Assembly: GCA_902780985.1 (NCBI GenBank)
Contig: CACZHN010000070.1
Coordinates: 1 to 10,519 of the forward strand
DNA: 10,519 nt
DNA from: an uncultured Lachnospiraceae bacterium
GTDB lineage: Bacteria; Bacillota_A; Clostridia; Lachnospirales; Lachnospiraceae
Direction: 5' to 3'
The number at the start of each line of letters is the position of its first letter. Position 1 is the stretch's first letter. The translations under genes and the position numbers were made by a program. Shown piece by piece: positions 1-7,772 of this stretch. Below the pieces are notes generated by a model. That model was not told where the DNA came from and did no database searches. It worked only from the letters and a program-made list of their open reading frames with translations.

Positions 1-570
1 CTCGAGGCCATGCAGGAGCATACGGTAACAGTAGGTGATACATCCTACATGCTTCCGCAGCCTTTCTTCGTACTGGCTACACAGAACCCGATCGAGCAGG
101 AAGGTACATATCCGCTTCCTGAGGCACAGCTGGACCGTTTCAGTATGAAGGTGCTTGTAGAGTTCCCTACAAGAGAAGAACTCAAGGGAATAGTAGGACT
201 TACGGAAGGCGCTGCTGCCGGTAAGGCGGAAAGAGTTATGGATGCGGCGATGCTTACCGAAATCCAGAGAATGGTTCAGGAGATTCCTATCGCAGATGCG
301 GTTATGGACAGAATCCTTGATATAGTAATGGCTACACATCAGCCGAACAAGTATATACGTGAGGGTGTCAGCCCTCGTGCGGCTCAGAACATGATCAGAT
401 GCTCAAGAGCCAGAGCTTTCATGAACGGAAGACTCAATGTGTCCTTCGAAGATATCGAGGCGGTTGCATATCCGGTTCTGAGACACCGTATTATAACAAG
501 CTTCGATGCGGTCGCAGACGGGGTATCAGAGGATTCAATTATCAGAGATATCATGAGAGGAATGAACTAG
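1..570 (+). CDS. MoxR-family AAA+ ATPase, C-terminal part (5' end outside window)
   Basis: This is a cytoplasmic AAA+ ATPase of the MoxR family, thought to act as a chaperone-like partner of VWA proteins. The frame is open from base 1, and 189 codons are visible of a usual length near 320. The Walker A and probably Walker B motifs therefore lie upstream, outside the window. Visible are the MoxR signature LEAMQE, the sensor-1 segment ATQNP, the stretch [13 protein letters not shown] that carries the arginine-finger region, and a sensor-2 motif SPRAA followed by the AAA lid. The first in-window ATG (base 10) lies inside the conserved core and is not the true start. The gene sits 24 bases upstream of a DUF58 gene and then a VWA gene, the classic MoxR operon order. 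Family assignment is firm; the cellular substrate is unknown. Confidence 0.95.
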   Translation, partial: LEAMQEHTVTVGDTSYMLPQPFFVLATQNPIEQEGTYPLPEAQLDRFSMKVLVEFPTREELKGIVGLTEGAAAGKAERVMDAAMLTEIQRMVQEIPIADAVMDRILDIVMATHQPNKYIREGVSPRAAQNMIRCSRARAFMNGRLNVSFEDIEAVAYPVLRHRIITSFDAVADGVSEDSIIRDIMRGMN

Positions 571-594
571 AGAGTCAAGCTTAATGGTGTTTAT

Positions 595-1470
595 ATGAGA
601 ACTATAAGTGTAGATAACCTGGCCGGCCTCGACCGCCTGCGTTTTACAATTAAAAACAAATCCGTGACTCAGTATGAGGGCGGCAGACGTTCCGGTATAA
701 AGGGACGTTCCACGGAGTTCTCCGGCTTCAGGGAGTATATCCCGGGAGACGACATGAGATATGTGGACTGGAATGCCTACGGACGTTTCGACAAGCTGTA
801 CATTAAGGAGTACACGGAGGAACGTGAAGGCTGCATCAACATTTTCCTTGATACCAGTGCATCCATGGATTTCGGAGGAAAGCCGAAGGATGAGATGATG
901 GCAGGCCTGGCGGAAGCTATATGCTACATCTGCAATAAGCAGAGGGACAGCGTAACGGTAACCGACCTGGCAGATCCGGGAAGAACGCTGAAGCTTCCGA
1001 AGGGGCGTCTGGGAATGATGAGGCTGGAAGCATTTTTAAGGAGCACTCCTATTCAGGGAAAGGTTAACCTTAAGGACGCCGTAAAGCGTGCCGCAACAGG
1101 AAAGCACGGCCTGACATTTATCATATCGGACTTCTATGATGAGGCGTTTCTGGATGCGGAGGAAGAACTCTGTAAATTCATGAGATTCCTTCGTCAGGAA
1201 CCGGTGCTGCTTCAGGTGCTTTCCCGTGAGGAACTTGAGATAGACAATACGGGAGCGGCAAGGCTTCATGATATAGAGATGCCTGATGAGATGGTTTCGG
1301 CAACCTTCGACAGACTGACGGTTGACGGCTATCTGGAGGCATTACGCGACTTTACTAACAGACTGAGATCCGCCGCAGACAGGGCGGGAGCCGGTTATTA
1401 CATGTGCCGGACAGACAGAACTTTAGGCAGGATCCTGCTGGAGGATTTAAGAGGGCTTTATGACATTTAG
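595..1470 (+). CDS. DUF58 domain protein of MoxR operon
   Basis: A 291-residue cytoplasmic protein with no membrane segment. The DUF58 signature is clear: GRSTEFSGFREYIPGDDMR (residues 37-55), then YVDWN, leading into a VWA-like fold. That fold starts with the metal-site motif DTSAS at residues 86-90 and has a second acidic motif, FIISD, near 175-179. DUF58 proteins accompany MoxR ATPases and membrane VWA proteins, and are presumed to form part of the same complex. Length is typical for the family. The start at 595 lies 24 bases after the MoxR stop; its ribosome binding site is weak, but the N-terminus matches the usual one (a leucine-rich helix before the GGRRSG segment). The 3' end overlaps the next gene by 11 bases, which suggests translational coupling. 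Confidence 0.93.
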   Translation: MRTISVDNLAGLDRLRFTIKNKSVTQYEGGRRSGIKGRSTEFSGFREYIPGDDMRYVDWNAYGRFDKLYIKEYTEEREGCINIFLDTSASMDFGGKPKDEMMAGLAEAICYICNKQRDSVTVTDLADPGRTLKLPKGRLGMMRLEAFLRSTPIQGKVNLKDAVKRAATGKHGLTFIISDFYDEAFLDAEEELCKFMRFLRQEPVLLQVLSREELEIDNTGAARLHDIEMPDEMVSATFDRLTVDGYLEALRDFTNRLRSAADRAGAGYYMCRTDRTLGRILLEDLRGLYDI

Positions 1471-4400
1471 TACTATGTGGCCGCTGGTATTTCTTGTGGC
1501 CGTACCTATCATAATCATAATATATATGCTTCGTCCGAAGGGTAAGAAGATGATGGTTCCGTCACTTATGCTCTGGAAGAATGCGGAGGTAAACAGCAGC
1601 AGTATGAGCTTCGTTAAGAAGCTGCTTAAAAACATCCTTATGGTCCTTGAGATACTGGCTGCGGTACTTCTTATATTTGCACTCATGTCGCCGTTTATCA
1701 GAACGGGACTGGGAAAGCATTCGGTGAGAACTCTTCTTGTCATCGATACTTCGGGAAGTATGAAGCATCAGGAGATGAGCGGGTCGGATAAAACCAGATT
1801 CGACAGTGCCATATCGGAAATGCTTGACTACGCGGCTTCTACCGACGGAAACCTGTCCGTTATGACGGTCAGTGATTCCGCATCGATCATCGTGGCCAAT
1901 TCTACGGATAAACTCCGCAACAGAAAGGCCATCTCATCCATCGAATGTACCGATGCCGAGGGTATTATCAGTGACGCAAGAGGCGTTATAGAATCCCTGG
2001 AAGTAGACAACATAATCATATACACGGACGGAAGCGGAGCTTCGGGTCTGGGCACCATTGCCGAAGATCTGGGAGCGGAAGTACGCGTTGTAGGTACTCC
2101 TGTAGGAAATGCAGCAGTGCTTTCGGTATCGGCTGCGGTTTCGGATGCGGGACTTTACAATATAGCTGCCGATGTATTTCTTTACGGCGGAGAGGTTTCA
2201 TCCATAGATGTTTCTTTCTATGATGCAAGCGATAATCTGCTTTCTGTAAGAAGTGTAACCCTTGATCCGGATTCGGGAAGAACCGTGATCATAAAGGGCG
2301 TAAAGGCCGAGGGCGGATATGTAAGAGTCGAGATAAGCGGCATGAGTTCCGATTCCCTTCAGGATGATAACGTATCCTATGCGGTACTTAATTCCAGAAC
2401 CAGTGTTCCGGCTTATCTGACCGGAAAAGGCAATACATATCTTGAAGCTGCATACAGAGCGGCTGCGGGACAGGAACTTATAAAGATCGATGATGTAAGC
2501 GCACTTGCGGAAGCGGATAAGGGAATCGTATTCTCCGAAACGGGAAGAGAGAATTTCCTTGATTCCGGAGTTATGATCTTTAATGACAAAGAAAGTGCTG
2601 CGGGTACCATCGAAGGCGGATACGTCAAGTCATCCGAAAGCGACCTTACAAGAGGTCTCTCTTCATTTTCCTTCGGCGCAGGCGACGTAAGTTACTATGA
2701 GCTTCCGGACTGGGCAACAGAGTTCCTCAGCCTGGACGGCAAGACTGTAGGTTACTACGGAATCAACAACAATCACAGAGAGATAGTCATCGGTTTCGAT
2801 ATAAGAAACACGGAGTTCCCTCTTATGGCGGAATTCCCTGTCTTTATCGCAAACTCCATCGACTTCCTTTCAGATAACAGTTTTGTAAATGCACCGTACA
2901 TTACAGCGGGAGATGAGCTTATGATAAGCCCGACAGCCGGTGATGATGCAACGGTCAAGTATTTGGGCAAAGATGTAAAAGACGAGCTTTCCATTAAGAG
3001 CGAAGCCGAGTACAGCGGACTTATCGAAGTTTCGGCAGACGGAAGAAAGGAATATATATCCGTAAGATTCCCGGCGGCCGAAAGCGACGGAACCCTTACT
3101 ACGGCAGGCGTTAAGGGAGAAGTGGAAAAGAGCAACGTCAGCATGAGCGGACTCAGAAGAGTACTTCTCATCATCGTGCTGGTGCTTCTGGTTGTAGACT
3201 GGATCATCTTCGTAAGAAGATACAGAAAGTTCAACCGTCTGCAGCTGACCATGAGGATAATCCTTACACTGCTGGTACTGCTGGCAGTGATCGGTGTGCA
3301 TCTTCCGGGACGCAGGAACAAGACAGCAACCATCTTCGTGGTGGATATGTCGGATTCGGTAGCAGAGCTCCGTCCTCAGATGGAAGAATACCTCAGGGAT
3401 AAGCTGAAGAATATCCCGCCGAGGAACGAATACGGTATCCTCACCTTCGGCAGAGATACCATGTCGGAGCAGTTCCTGACGGATATGCCGAACTTCCTGG
3501 CACTGGGAACAAATCCGGATGCAACGGCAACGGATATAGAATCTGCCGTGAGAAATGCGGCGGCTATGATCCCTGATTCCTATTCGGGAAGAATAGTCAT
3601 CCTGACCGACGGCCAGGAGACTCTGGGAGATACGGCAAAGACAAGAGAACTTCTCGAGGGAGCGGGAATCGAGCTGGACAGCGTGATCTTCGAGACGGAA
3701 GAGAAGAACGATGTTTATATATCATCGGCTGAGATGCCGGAAAGACTCTTTCCGGGAGACAGATACAGCCTGGTGGTAAATGTATATTCAAGCTACGAAA
3801 CGGATGCGAAGATCAGTATACGTCAGGGCAGTGTGGATAAGGCAGTCAGCGATGTTCACTTAAAGCCGGGCAGTAATACATTTCTCTTCAGCATCATTGC
3901 AGGCGATAAGCCTATAGAAGAGAACGATATAGTAGTTTATGCAGAAGGCGATCAAGTAGCGGAGAACGACAGCTACAGTGTGGCAAGCACGGTATCGGTG
4001 TCACCGAAGGTTCTTCTGGTATCGGGACTGACACAGGACAGTACCGGTCTGGAGGCTCTTCTTAAGGAGATCAATCAGGATGTGACCACGGTTTCGGTCA
4101 TCAACATGCCTGATTCACTTGAGAAGATGCTTACGTATAAGACCATCATTCTCGATAACTGCTACAAGCCGGATATGCCGCAGGGATTCCTGGACAATCT
4201 GGAAACATATGTAAAGGATTACAGCGGCGGACTTATAGTCTGCGGCGGTGACGAAAGCTTTGCACCGGGAGGTTACAGAGGTACACCTATTGAAACCGTA
4301 CTTCCGGTTGATATGGTACCGAAGGGCATAACAGAGGCGCCTTCCATGGCAATGGTCATGGTTATGGATAACTCCGGATCCATGGCTTCGGAAGTAAGTG

Positions 4401-5986
4401 TCAATTCCATGACAGGTCAGAGTGACGGAAGAAGTAAGCTGGCAATAGCAATAGCCGCAGCCGTCGGAGCTATAGATAATCTGATGACTGAGGACTATGT
4501 GGGCGTTCTCACATTTGACGACCAATACGAATGGGTTCAGGAAGTAGCGAAGGTCGGCGAAGTAAAAGACGACGCTATTGAAAAAGTTAAAAATATTCCT
4601 ATGGGCGGCGGAACCACCATTCAGCCGGCTCTTATAGAAGCAATAGATAAGATATCCCAGACAGATGCGGGAATCAAGCATATCCTGCTGCTTACCGACG
4701 GTGAAGGAGAGACCAAGGATTTCTCCCAGGCAATAAAGCTGGCCAATGACAACGGAGTGACCGTATCCACCATCGCGGTAGGTGCGGATTCGGATACACA
4801 GCTTCTGGAGACTATTGCAAATGCATGCGGCGGAAGATATTACTTCTCAAGTTCCGCTTCGGAAGTACCGAGAATCTTTGCGGAAGAAGTTTATATGTCC
4901 GGAAATACATACTATCAGGAAGGTGAGTTTGAGCTTGCATTAAGAAGCAGCAACGACCTGGTAAAGGGACTTTACGGTGACGGCATTCCGATCATCACGG
5001 GATATATCGCAACAAGCGCAAAGCCTGCAGCTACGGAAGTTATCATCAGCGATCAGGAAGATCCGATACTCTGCTGCTGGCAGTACGGTCTGGGAAGGAC
5101 CATAAGCTGGACAAGTACGGCATCGGGAACATGGAACGAAGGACTGGTAGGCATTACCGACTACGCGGAAATGTGGAGAAGAATGCTGGATTACACCAGC
5201 TATCAGCAGAGCAGCACCGGCGATTACGTAAGAGTCGATAAGTCCAGAGAAAAACTCATGGTCCAGTACAGTGCCGGAGATTTCGGCGAAGAGACTGAGA
5301 TAGAAGGAATCATAACTTCACCGGACGGGGAGTCTGAGAGAATAGACTTTACATCCGACAGCCCGGGACATTATACGGGAAGCGCAGCTCCTACGGAACC
5401 CGGAGTATATAACATAAATGTAAGAAGGACCGAAAACGGAGAAGTGGTATCATCACAGAATGCCATTGCTACAGTGCATTTCTCCGATGAATACAGGTTC
5501 TTATCAAATGACAGATACATCAACTTTGTAAATGATGCGGGTAAGATCCTTACGGTTAAGGATAAGGTATTCGGTAAAGTCAGAGTTAAGAAGATAGGAA
5601 AGAAGGATATAACCGATCTGCTTATCATGCTGGCTCTGCTGGTACTTATGGCGGATATAATCGTAAGAAGATTTAACCTTACATTTCCGAAGTTTAAGAG
5701 ACGTCCGAAGGCTGCTGCAGCCGGAGGAAAGGAGGACGTTCAGGCACCTGTTCCTGACGTACCGGTACAGCCTGATATGGCTCAGAACGTTCAGCAGCAG
5801 GCGGGCGCAGGTCCTATAATACAGCCTACAACAGGTATGCCGCCTGTTCAGCAGATGCCGACGGCACCACAGAGTAAGAAGGCGGCTAAGAAGCAGAAGA
5901 AGGCGAAGCAGAATCCGGCACCTACGGCGCTTGATACTAACGCACTTCTGAAGAAGAAACAGGACAGAACCGATTATAAAGGATAA
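1460..5986 (+). CDS. Giant BatA-like membrane protein with three VWA domains (two-module fusion)
   Basis: A 1508-residue membrane protein. Module 1: a BatA-type N-terminus with membrane segments at about 8-24 and 57-80, VWA1 (DTSGS 96-100, TDG 189-191), a beta domain, a glutamine-amidotransferase-like (GAT-like) region about 312-470, a beta domain and a membrane segment 565-585. Module 2: membrane segment 597-613, VWA2 (DMSDS 629-633, TDG 716-718), a beta domain, a GAT-like region from about 849 containing GGLIVCGGDESF, an inserted VWA3 (DNSGS 970-974, TDG 1079-1081), the rest of the GAT-like part (WQYGLGR 1207-1213), a beta domain and a membrane segment 1385-1402. The tail is Pro/Gln/Ala-rich, then Lys-rich. 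Basic loops put the VWA domains outside the cell. All three VWA domains keep DxSxS metal-site motifs. GAGGG lies just before the start, inside DUF58. Related proteins are usually encoded as separate genes of roughly 600-900 residues. A role with MoxR and DUF58 is inferred from context. Confidence 0.9.
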   Translation: MTFSTMWPLVFLVAVPIIIIIYMLRPKGKKMMVPSLMLWKNAEVNSSSMSFVKKLLKNILMVLEILAAVLLIFALMSPFIRTGLGKHSVRTLLVIDTSGSMKHQEMSGSDKTRFDSAISEMLDYAASTDGNLSVMTVSDSASIIVANSTDKLRNRKAISSIECTDAEGIISDARGVIESLEVDNIIIYTDGSGASGLGTIAEDLGAEVRVVGTPVGNAAVLSVSAAVSDAGLYNIAADVFLYGGEVSSIDVSFYDASDNLLSVRSVTLDPDSGRTVIIKGVKAEGGYVRVEISGMSSDSLQDDNVSYAVLNSRTSVPAYLTGKGNTYLEAAYRAAAGQELIKIDDVSALAEADKGIVFSETGRENFLDSGVMIFNDKESAAGTIEGGYVKSSESDLTRGLSSFSFGAGDVSYYELPDWATEFLSLDGKTVGYYGINNNHREIVIGFDIRNTEFPLMAEFPVFIANSIDFLSDNSFVNAPYITAGDELMISPTAGDDATVKYLGKDVKDELSIKSEAEYSGLIEVSADGRKEYISVRFPAAESDGTLTTAGVKGEVEKSNVSMSGLRRVLLIIVLVLLVVDWIIFVRRYRKFNRLQLTMRIILTLLVLLAVIGVHLPGRRNKTATIFVVDMSDSVAELRPQMEEYLRDKLKNIPPRNEYGILTFGRDTMSEQFLTDMPNFLALGTNPDATATDIESAVRNAAAMIPDSYSGRIVILTDGQETLGDTAKTRELLEGAGIELDSVIFETEEKNDVYISSAEMPERLFPGDRYSLVVNVYSSYETDAKISIRQGSVDKAVSDVHLKPGSNTFLFSIIAGDKPIEENDIVVYAEGDQVAENDSYSVASTVSVSPKVLLVSGLTQDSTGLEALLKEINQDVTTVSVINMPDSLEKMLTYKTIILDNCYKPDMPQGFLDNLETYVKDYSGGLIVCGGDESFAPGGYRGTPIETVLPVDMVPKGITEAPSMAMVMVMDNSGSMASEVSVNSMTGQSDGRSKLAIAIAAAVGAIDNLMTEDYVGVLTFDDQYEWVQEVAKVGEVKDDAIEKVKNIPMGGGTTIQPALIEAIDKISQTDAGIKHILLLTDGEGETKDFSQAIKLANDNGVTVSTIAVGADSDTQLLETIANACGGRYYFSSSASEVPRIFAEEVYMSGNTYYQEGEFELALRSSNDLVKGLYGDGIPIITGYIATSAKPAATEVIISDQEDPILCCWQYGLGRTISWTSTASGTWNEGLVGITDYAEMWRRMLDYTSYQQSSTGDYVRVDKSREKLMVQYSAGDFGEETEIEGIITSPDGESERIDFTSDSPGHYTGSAAPTEPGVYNINVRRTENGEVVSSQNAIATVHFSDEYRFLSNDRYINFVNDAGKILTVKDKVFGKVRVKKIGKKDITDLLIMLALLVLMADIIVRRFNLTFPKFKRRPKAAAAGGKEDVQAPVPDVPVQPDMAQNVQQQAGAGPIIQPTTGMPPVQQMPTAPQSKKAAKKQKKAKQNPAPTALDTNALLKKKQDRTDYKG

Positions 5987-5996
5987 GTGAGACGAT

Positions 5997-6695
5997 ATGT
6001 CGACGAAAGACAGTGTATTAAAAATTCTAGAACAGAATAAAGGGGACTTTGTGTCCAGCAGGATCCTTACCGAAGAGACCGGAGTTTCCCGGAACGCTGT
6101 CTGGAAGGCGATAAACGATCTTAAAGCTTCGGGATACGAGATAGAGTCTGTGACGAATAAGGGCTATAAGCTGGAAGAGGACAGTGACATTATCTCCCTT
6201 CAGGCAATAGATCAGTTCCTGAAGAATAAGAAGCTTCTGGATAAAATATCTGTATTCGACGAACTCGAGTCGACGAATATGACGGCGAAAATGAATGTGA
6301 TCACCGGCATAACTGATAAGCAGGTGATAATAGCCCGTACCCAGACGGCGGGAGTCGGACACGGCAGGAAGAAATACATTTCACCGGAAGGCGGAATATA
6401 TCTCAGCATTATAAAGAAGCCGAAGGAGCAGGGACGAAAGCTCAGGGCTTCCGATGTGGGAAAGACCGTATCGAAAGCAATAGAAGCCGTCACAGGCGAG
6501 AAGACGGAACTGGATACAAAGACAAACAGGATATTCGTCCGCGGTAAGAAGGTGTCGGGTATCCTTACGGAATACTTCGCGGATCTGGAGACCGGTGAGA
6601 TATCAAGCTATATCATCGGTGTCGGGATAAGAATGAAGAAGATGGAAAAGAACAGAATGATAGCGGTTCTCATCGATTCGCTGTTGGATTTATAA
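5997..6695 (+). CDS. Degenerate BirA-like protein: HTH plus shortened biotin ligase domain
   Basis: A 232-residue protein with the layout of the bifunctional biotin repressor/ligase BirA. Residues 1-60 form the winged helix-turn-helix (VSRNAVWKAINDLKASGYEI, then NKGYKL). From about 85 comes the ligase fold: ESTN 91-94, QTAG 116-119, ISPEGGIYLS 128-137, GKKVSGIL 183-190. Several normally strict motifs are altered. The GRGRxGR biotinyl-AMP loop reads GVGHGRK (119-125), the KWPND motif reads TKTNR (174-178), and the protein ends about 20 residues after GVGI (208-211), so the C-terminal SH3-like domain is missing; BirA is usually about 320 residues. No nearby frameshift restores these parts. It starts 10 bases after the giant VWA gene, preceded by GTGAG, so it is probably cotranscribed. 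Ligase activity is doubtful; a regulator role is inferred. It should not be assumed to be the cell's main BirA. Confidence 0.85.
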   Translation: MSTKDSVLKILEQNKGDFVSSRILTEETGVSRNAVWKAINDLKASGYEIESVTNKGYKLEEDSDIISLQAIDQFLKNKKLLDKISVFDELESTNMTAKMNVITGITDKQVIIARTQTAGVGHGRKKYISPEGGIYLSIIKKPKEQGRKLRASDVGKTVSKAIEAVTGEKTELDTKTNRIFVRGKKVSGILTEYFADLETGEISSYIIGVGIRMKKMEKNRMIAVLIDSLLDL

Positions 6696-6763
6696 AGTTA
6701 ATTGCATCTTGTACATCCCAAAGTGCAACTTGAACGGATTTCAATACGGGCCTTTTTCTTTTC

Positions 6764-6772
6764 TGGTATTGT
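6764..6772 (+). promoter_or_regulatory. Possible extended -10 element
   Basis: TGGTATTGT fits the extended -10 pattern TGnTATnnT, with four of six bases of the -10 hexamer. No good -35 box lies 16-18 bases upstream (ATACGG sits at the 17-base spacing), though extended -10 promoters can work without one. Transcription would then begin near 6779, inside the hairpin loop. This is a weak candidate, listed because no better one is visible in the gap. Confidence 0.2.
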
Positions 6773-6792
6773 TGCTTCATCAGAAACAACAA
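6769..6792 (+). promoter_or_regulatory. Hairpin abutting the ribosome binding site of the hydrolase gene
   Basis: The arms TTGTTGCTTC (6769-6778) and GAAACAACAA (6783-6792) are complementary at nine of ten positions, with a C-A mismatch and a four-base loop ATCA. The 3' arm ends right where the AAGGAG ribosome binding site begins. There is no T-run after it, so it is not a terminator. It could affect translation or RNA stability, or serve as a binding site for a dimeric regulator. The symmetry is seen directly; the function is inference. Confidence 0.45.
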
Positions 6793-6797
6793 AGGAG
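6793..6797 (+). promoter_or_regulatory. Ribosome binding site that fixes the hydrolase start
   Basis: AGGAG lies seven bases before the ATG at 6805, which decides the start. The upstream in-frame ATG at 6709 has no such site and would add 32 residues that do not look like a leader. From 6805 the protein begins with a lysine cluster and a hydrophobic segment, as expected for a membrane anchor. Confidence 0.85.
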
Positions 6798-6804
6798 AGA
6801 AAAA

Positions 6805-7764
6805 ATGAAAAAGAAGAAGGCATTAAAAGTATCGGTAATAATCCTTGCGGTCCTTGCAGTGATCGCCCTTGGCGGATCTGCATATATGGGATATTTTGTG
6901 ACAGATAAGGTTCTGTATCAGAACAGAGGAAAGGACACATCAGACAACAGTATTAAGCAGCTCGGAAAATGGGGATATGACCTTGAAGCATTTAACAATA
7001 CATATTCGGGTGAAGAAGTAACGGTAACTGCTGAAGACGGAAACAAAGTTCCCGGAACATACTTTAACAATAACAGTGACAAGCTTGTGATACTCGTACA
7101 CGGAGCAGGCGGCGACAGAGTCTGCATATATCCGCTGGCAGAGTGTTATCTCAAGGAAGGATATGATGTTATCGCATACGACCAGAGAGGATGCGGTAAA
7201 AATCCGGATGAGAGAGTTTCTTTCGGAATACTTGAATCCCTTGATGTAAAAGCCTGGGTAAAATATGCAAGAGAAGAACTGGGCAAGAAAGAAGTGATAG
7301 TTCACGGTCAGTCCATGGGCGGACAGACAACAGCAGTATATGCGTCAAATGTAATCCCGGGGGAAGCCGATGCGGCTGATGCGGTTATATGCGACAGTCC
7401 GGTACCGGGAATGGAATACATGATAAGATACAGCATCGGAGATGATGATGAAGGTGCTTATTCAGCAGCAACGGATTATCTTGTGGGAACAAGCAAGCTC
7501 TATATGAGACTTGTTGACGGAATAAGCTATGACGACGGAGATACAACAGCAGTTGTAGCAAAGGATCAGCTTCCTACACTTGTGATCGTATCGGAAAGAG
7601 ATAAGACATGTCTTCCGGAAAAGGTTGAGGAAGTTTATGAGAATGTCGGCGCTGAGAAGAAAGAAATCGTATATGTAGACAGCGCACATATTGAAGGAGT
7701 AATTGACGATCCTGAAGGATATATGGAAAATGTTGATGCATTTCTTGAATCCATGGGTCTCTAG
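6805..7764 (+). CDS. Membrane-anchored alpha/beta hydrolase
   Basis: A 319-residue serine hydrolase of the alpha/beta fold. A short basic N-terminus (MKKKK) and a hydrophobic segment at about 8-28 form a membrane anchor or uncleaved signal, placing the catalytic domain outside the cytoplasm. The core shows the oxyanion segment VHGAGG (98-103), the strand-loop AYDQRGCGKN (124-133), the nucleophile elbow GQSMG with Ser170, the acid Asp266 in SERD, and His295 in SAHIEG. A complete Ser-Asp-His triad is thus present. The family includes esterases, peptidases and acyltransferases of the clostridial envelope, and the substrate cannot be read from sequence. The start is chosen by the AGGAG seven bases upstream. 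It is the first gene after the 109-base gap and is followed eight bases later by a LytTR regulator, so it may be under that regulator's control. Confidence 0.9.
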   Translation: MKKKKALKVSVIILAVLAVIALGGSAYMGYFVTDKVLYQNRGKDTSDNSIKQLGKWGYDLEAFNNTYSGEEVTVTAEDGNKVPGTYFNNNSDKLVILVHGAGGDRVCIYPLAECYLKEGYDVIAYDQRGCGKNPDERVSFGILESLDVKAWVKYAREELGKKEVIVHGQSMGGQTTAVYASNVIPGEADAADAVICDSPVPGMEYMIRYSIGDDDEGAYSAATDYLVGTSKLYMRLVDGISYDDGDTTAVVAKDQLPTLVIVSERDKTCLPEKVEEVYENVGAEKKEIVYVDSAHIEGVIDDPEGYMENVDAFLESMGL

Positions 7765-7772
7765 AGAGATTA

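Larger units (their letters stand above)
6696..6804. other. Intergenic gap between MoxR operon and hydrolase cluster
   Basis: This 109-base stretch is the only sizeable gap in the window and is more AT-rich than the flanking genes. It contains an imperfect inverted repeat (TTGCA at 6702-6706 and TGCAA at 6724-6728, separated by 17 bases), a short inverted repeat TTGAA-CGGAT-TTCAA at 6730-6744, a T-rich run after GGGCC at 6748-6766 and a hairpin just before the ribosome binding site. I see no convincing intrinsic terminator, because the T-run lacks a GC-rich stem, and no textbook -35/-10 pair. A promoter for the downstream cluster probably lies here, judging from the change of gene content and the gap itself. 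Confidence 0.5.

Noticed and set aside
2773..3333. Long open frame on the minus strand (186 codons)
   Set aside because: It lies wholly inside the giant VWA gene, its translation is serine/leucine-rich low-complexity with no family signal, and it has no ribosome binding site. It is a shadow of the coding strand.
4115..4681. Long open frame on the minus strand (188 codons)
   Set aside because: It overlaps the GAT-like and VWA3 domains of the real gene, its translation is Cys/His/Tyr-rich without motifs, and the plus-strand frame has clear domains.
5997..6695. A frameshifted normal BirA
   Set aside because: The altered motifs are in frame with preserved neighbours (QTAG, GKKVSGIL, GVGI), and I see no alternative-frame stretch encoding the missing motifs or C-terminal domain.
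6748..6766. Possible intrinsic terminator (GGGCC followed by a T-rich run)
   Set aside because: The best stem I can build with CCC at 6717-6719 is three base pairs across a 28-base loop, so there is no stable GC-rich hairpin in front of the T-run.
6709..6804. Upstream in-frame extension of the hydrolase from an ATG at 6709
   Set aside because: No ribosome binding site precedes 6709, whereas AGGAG sits at ideal spacing before 6805, and the extension would put 32 unlikely residues before a normal membrane anchor.
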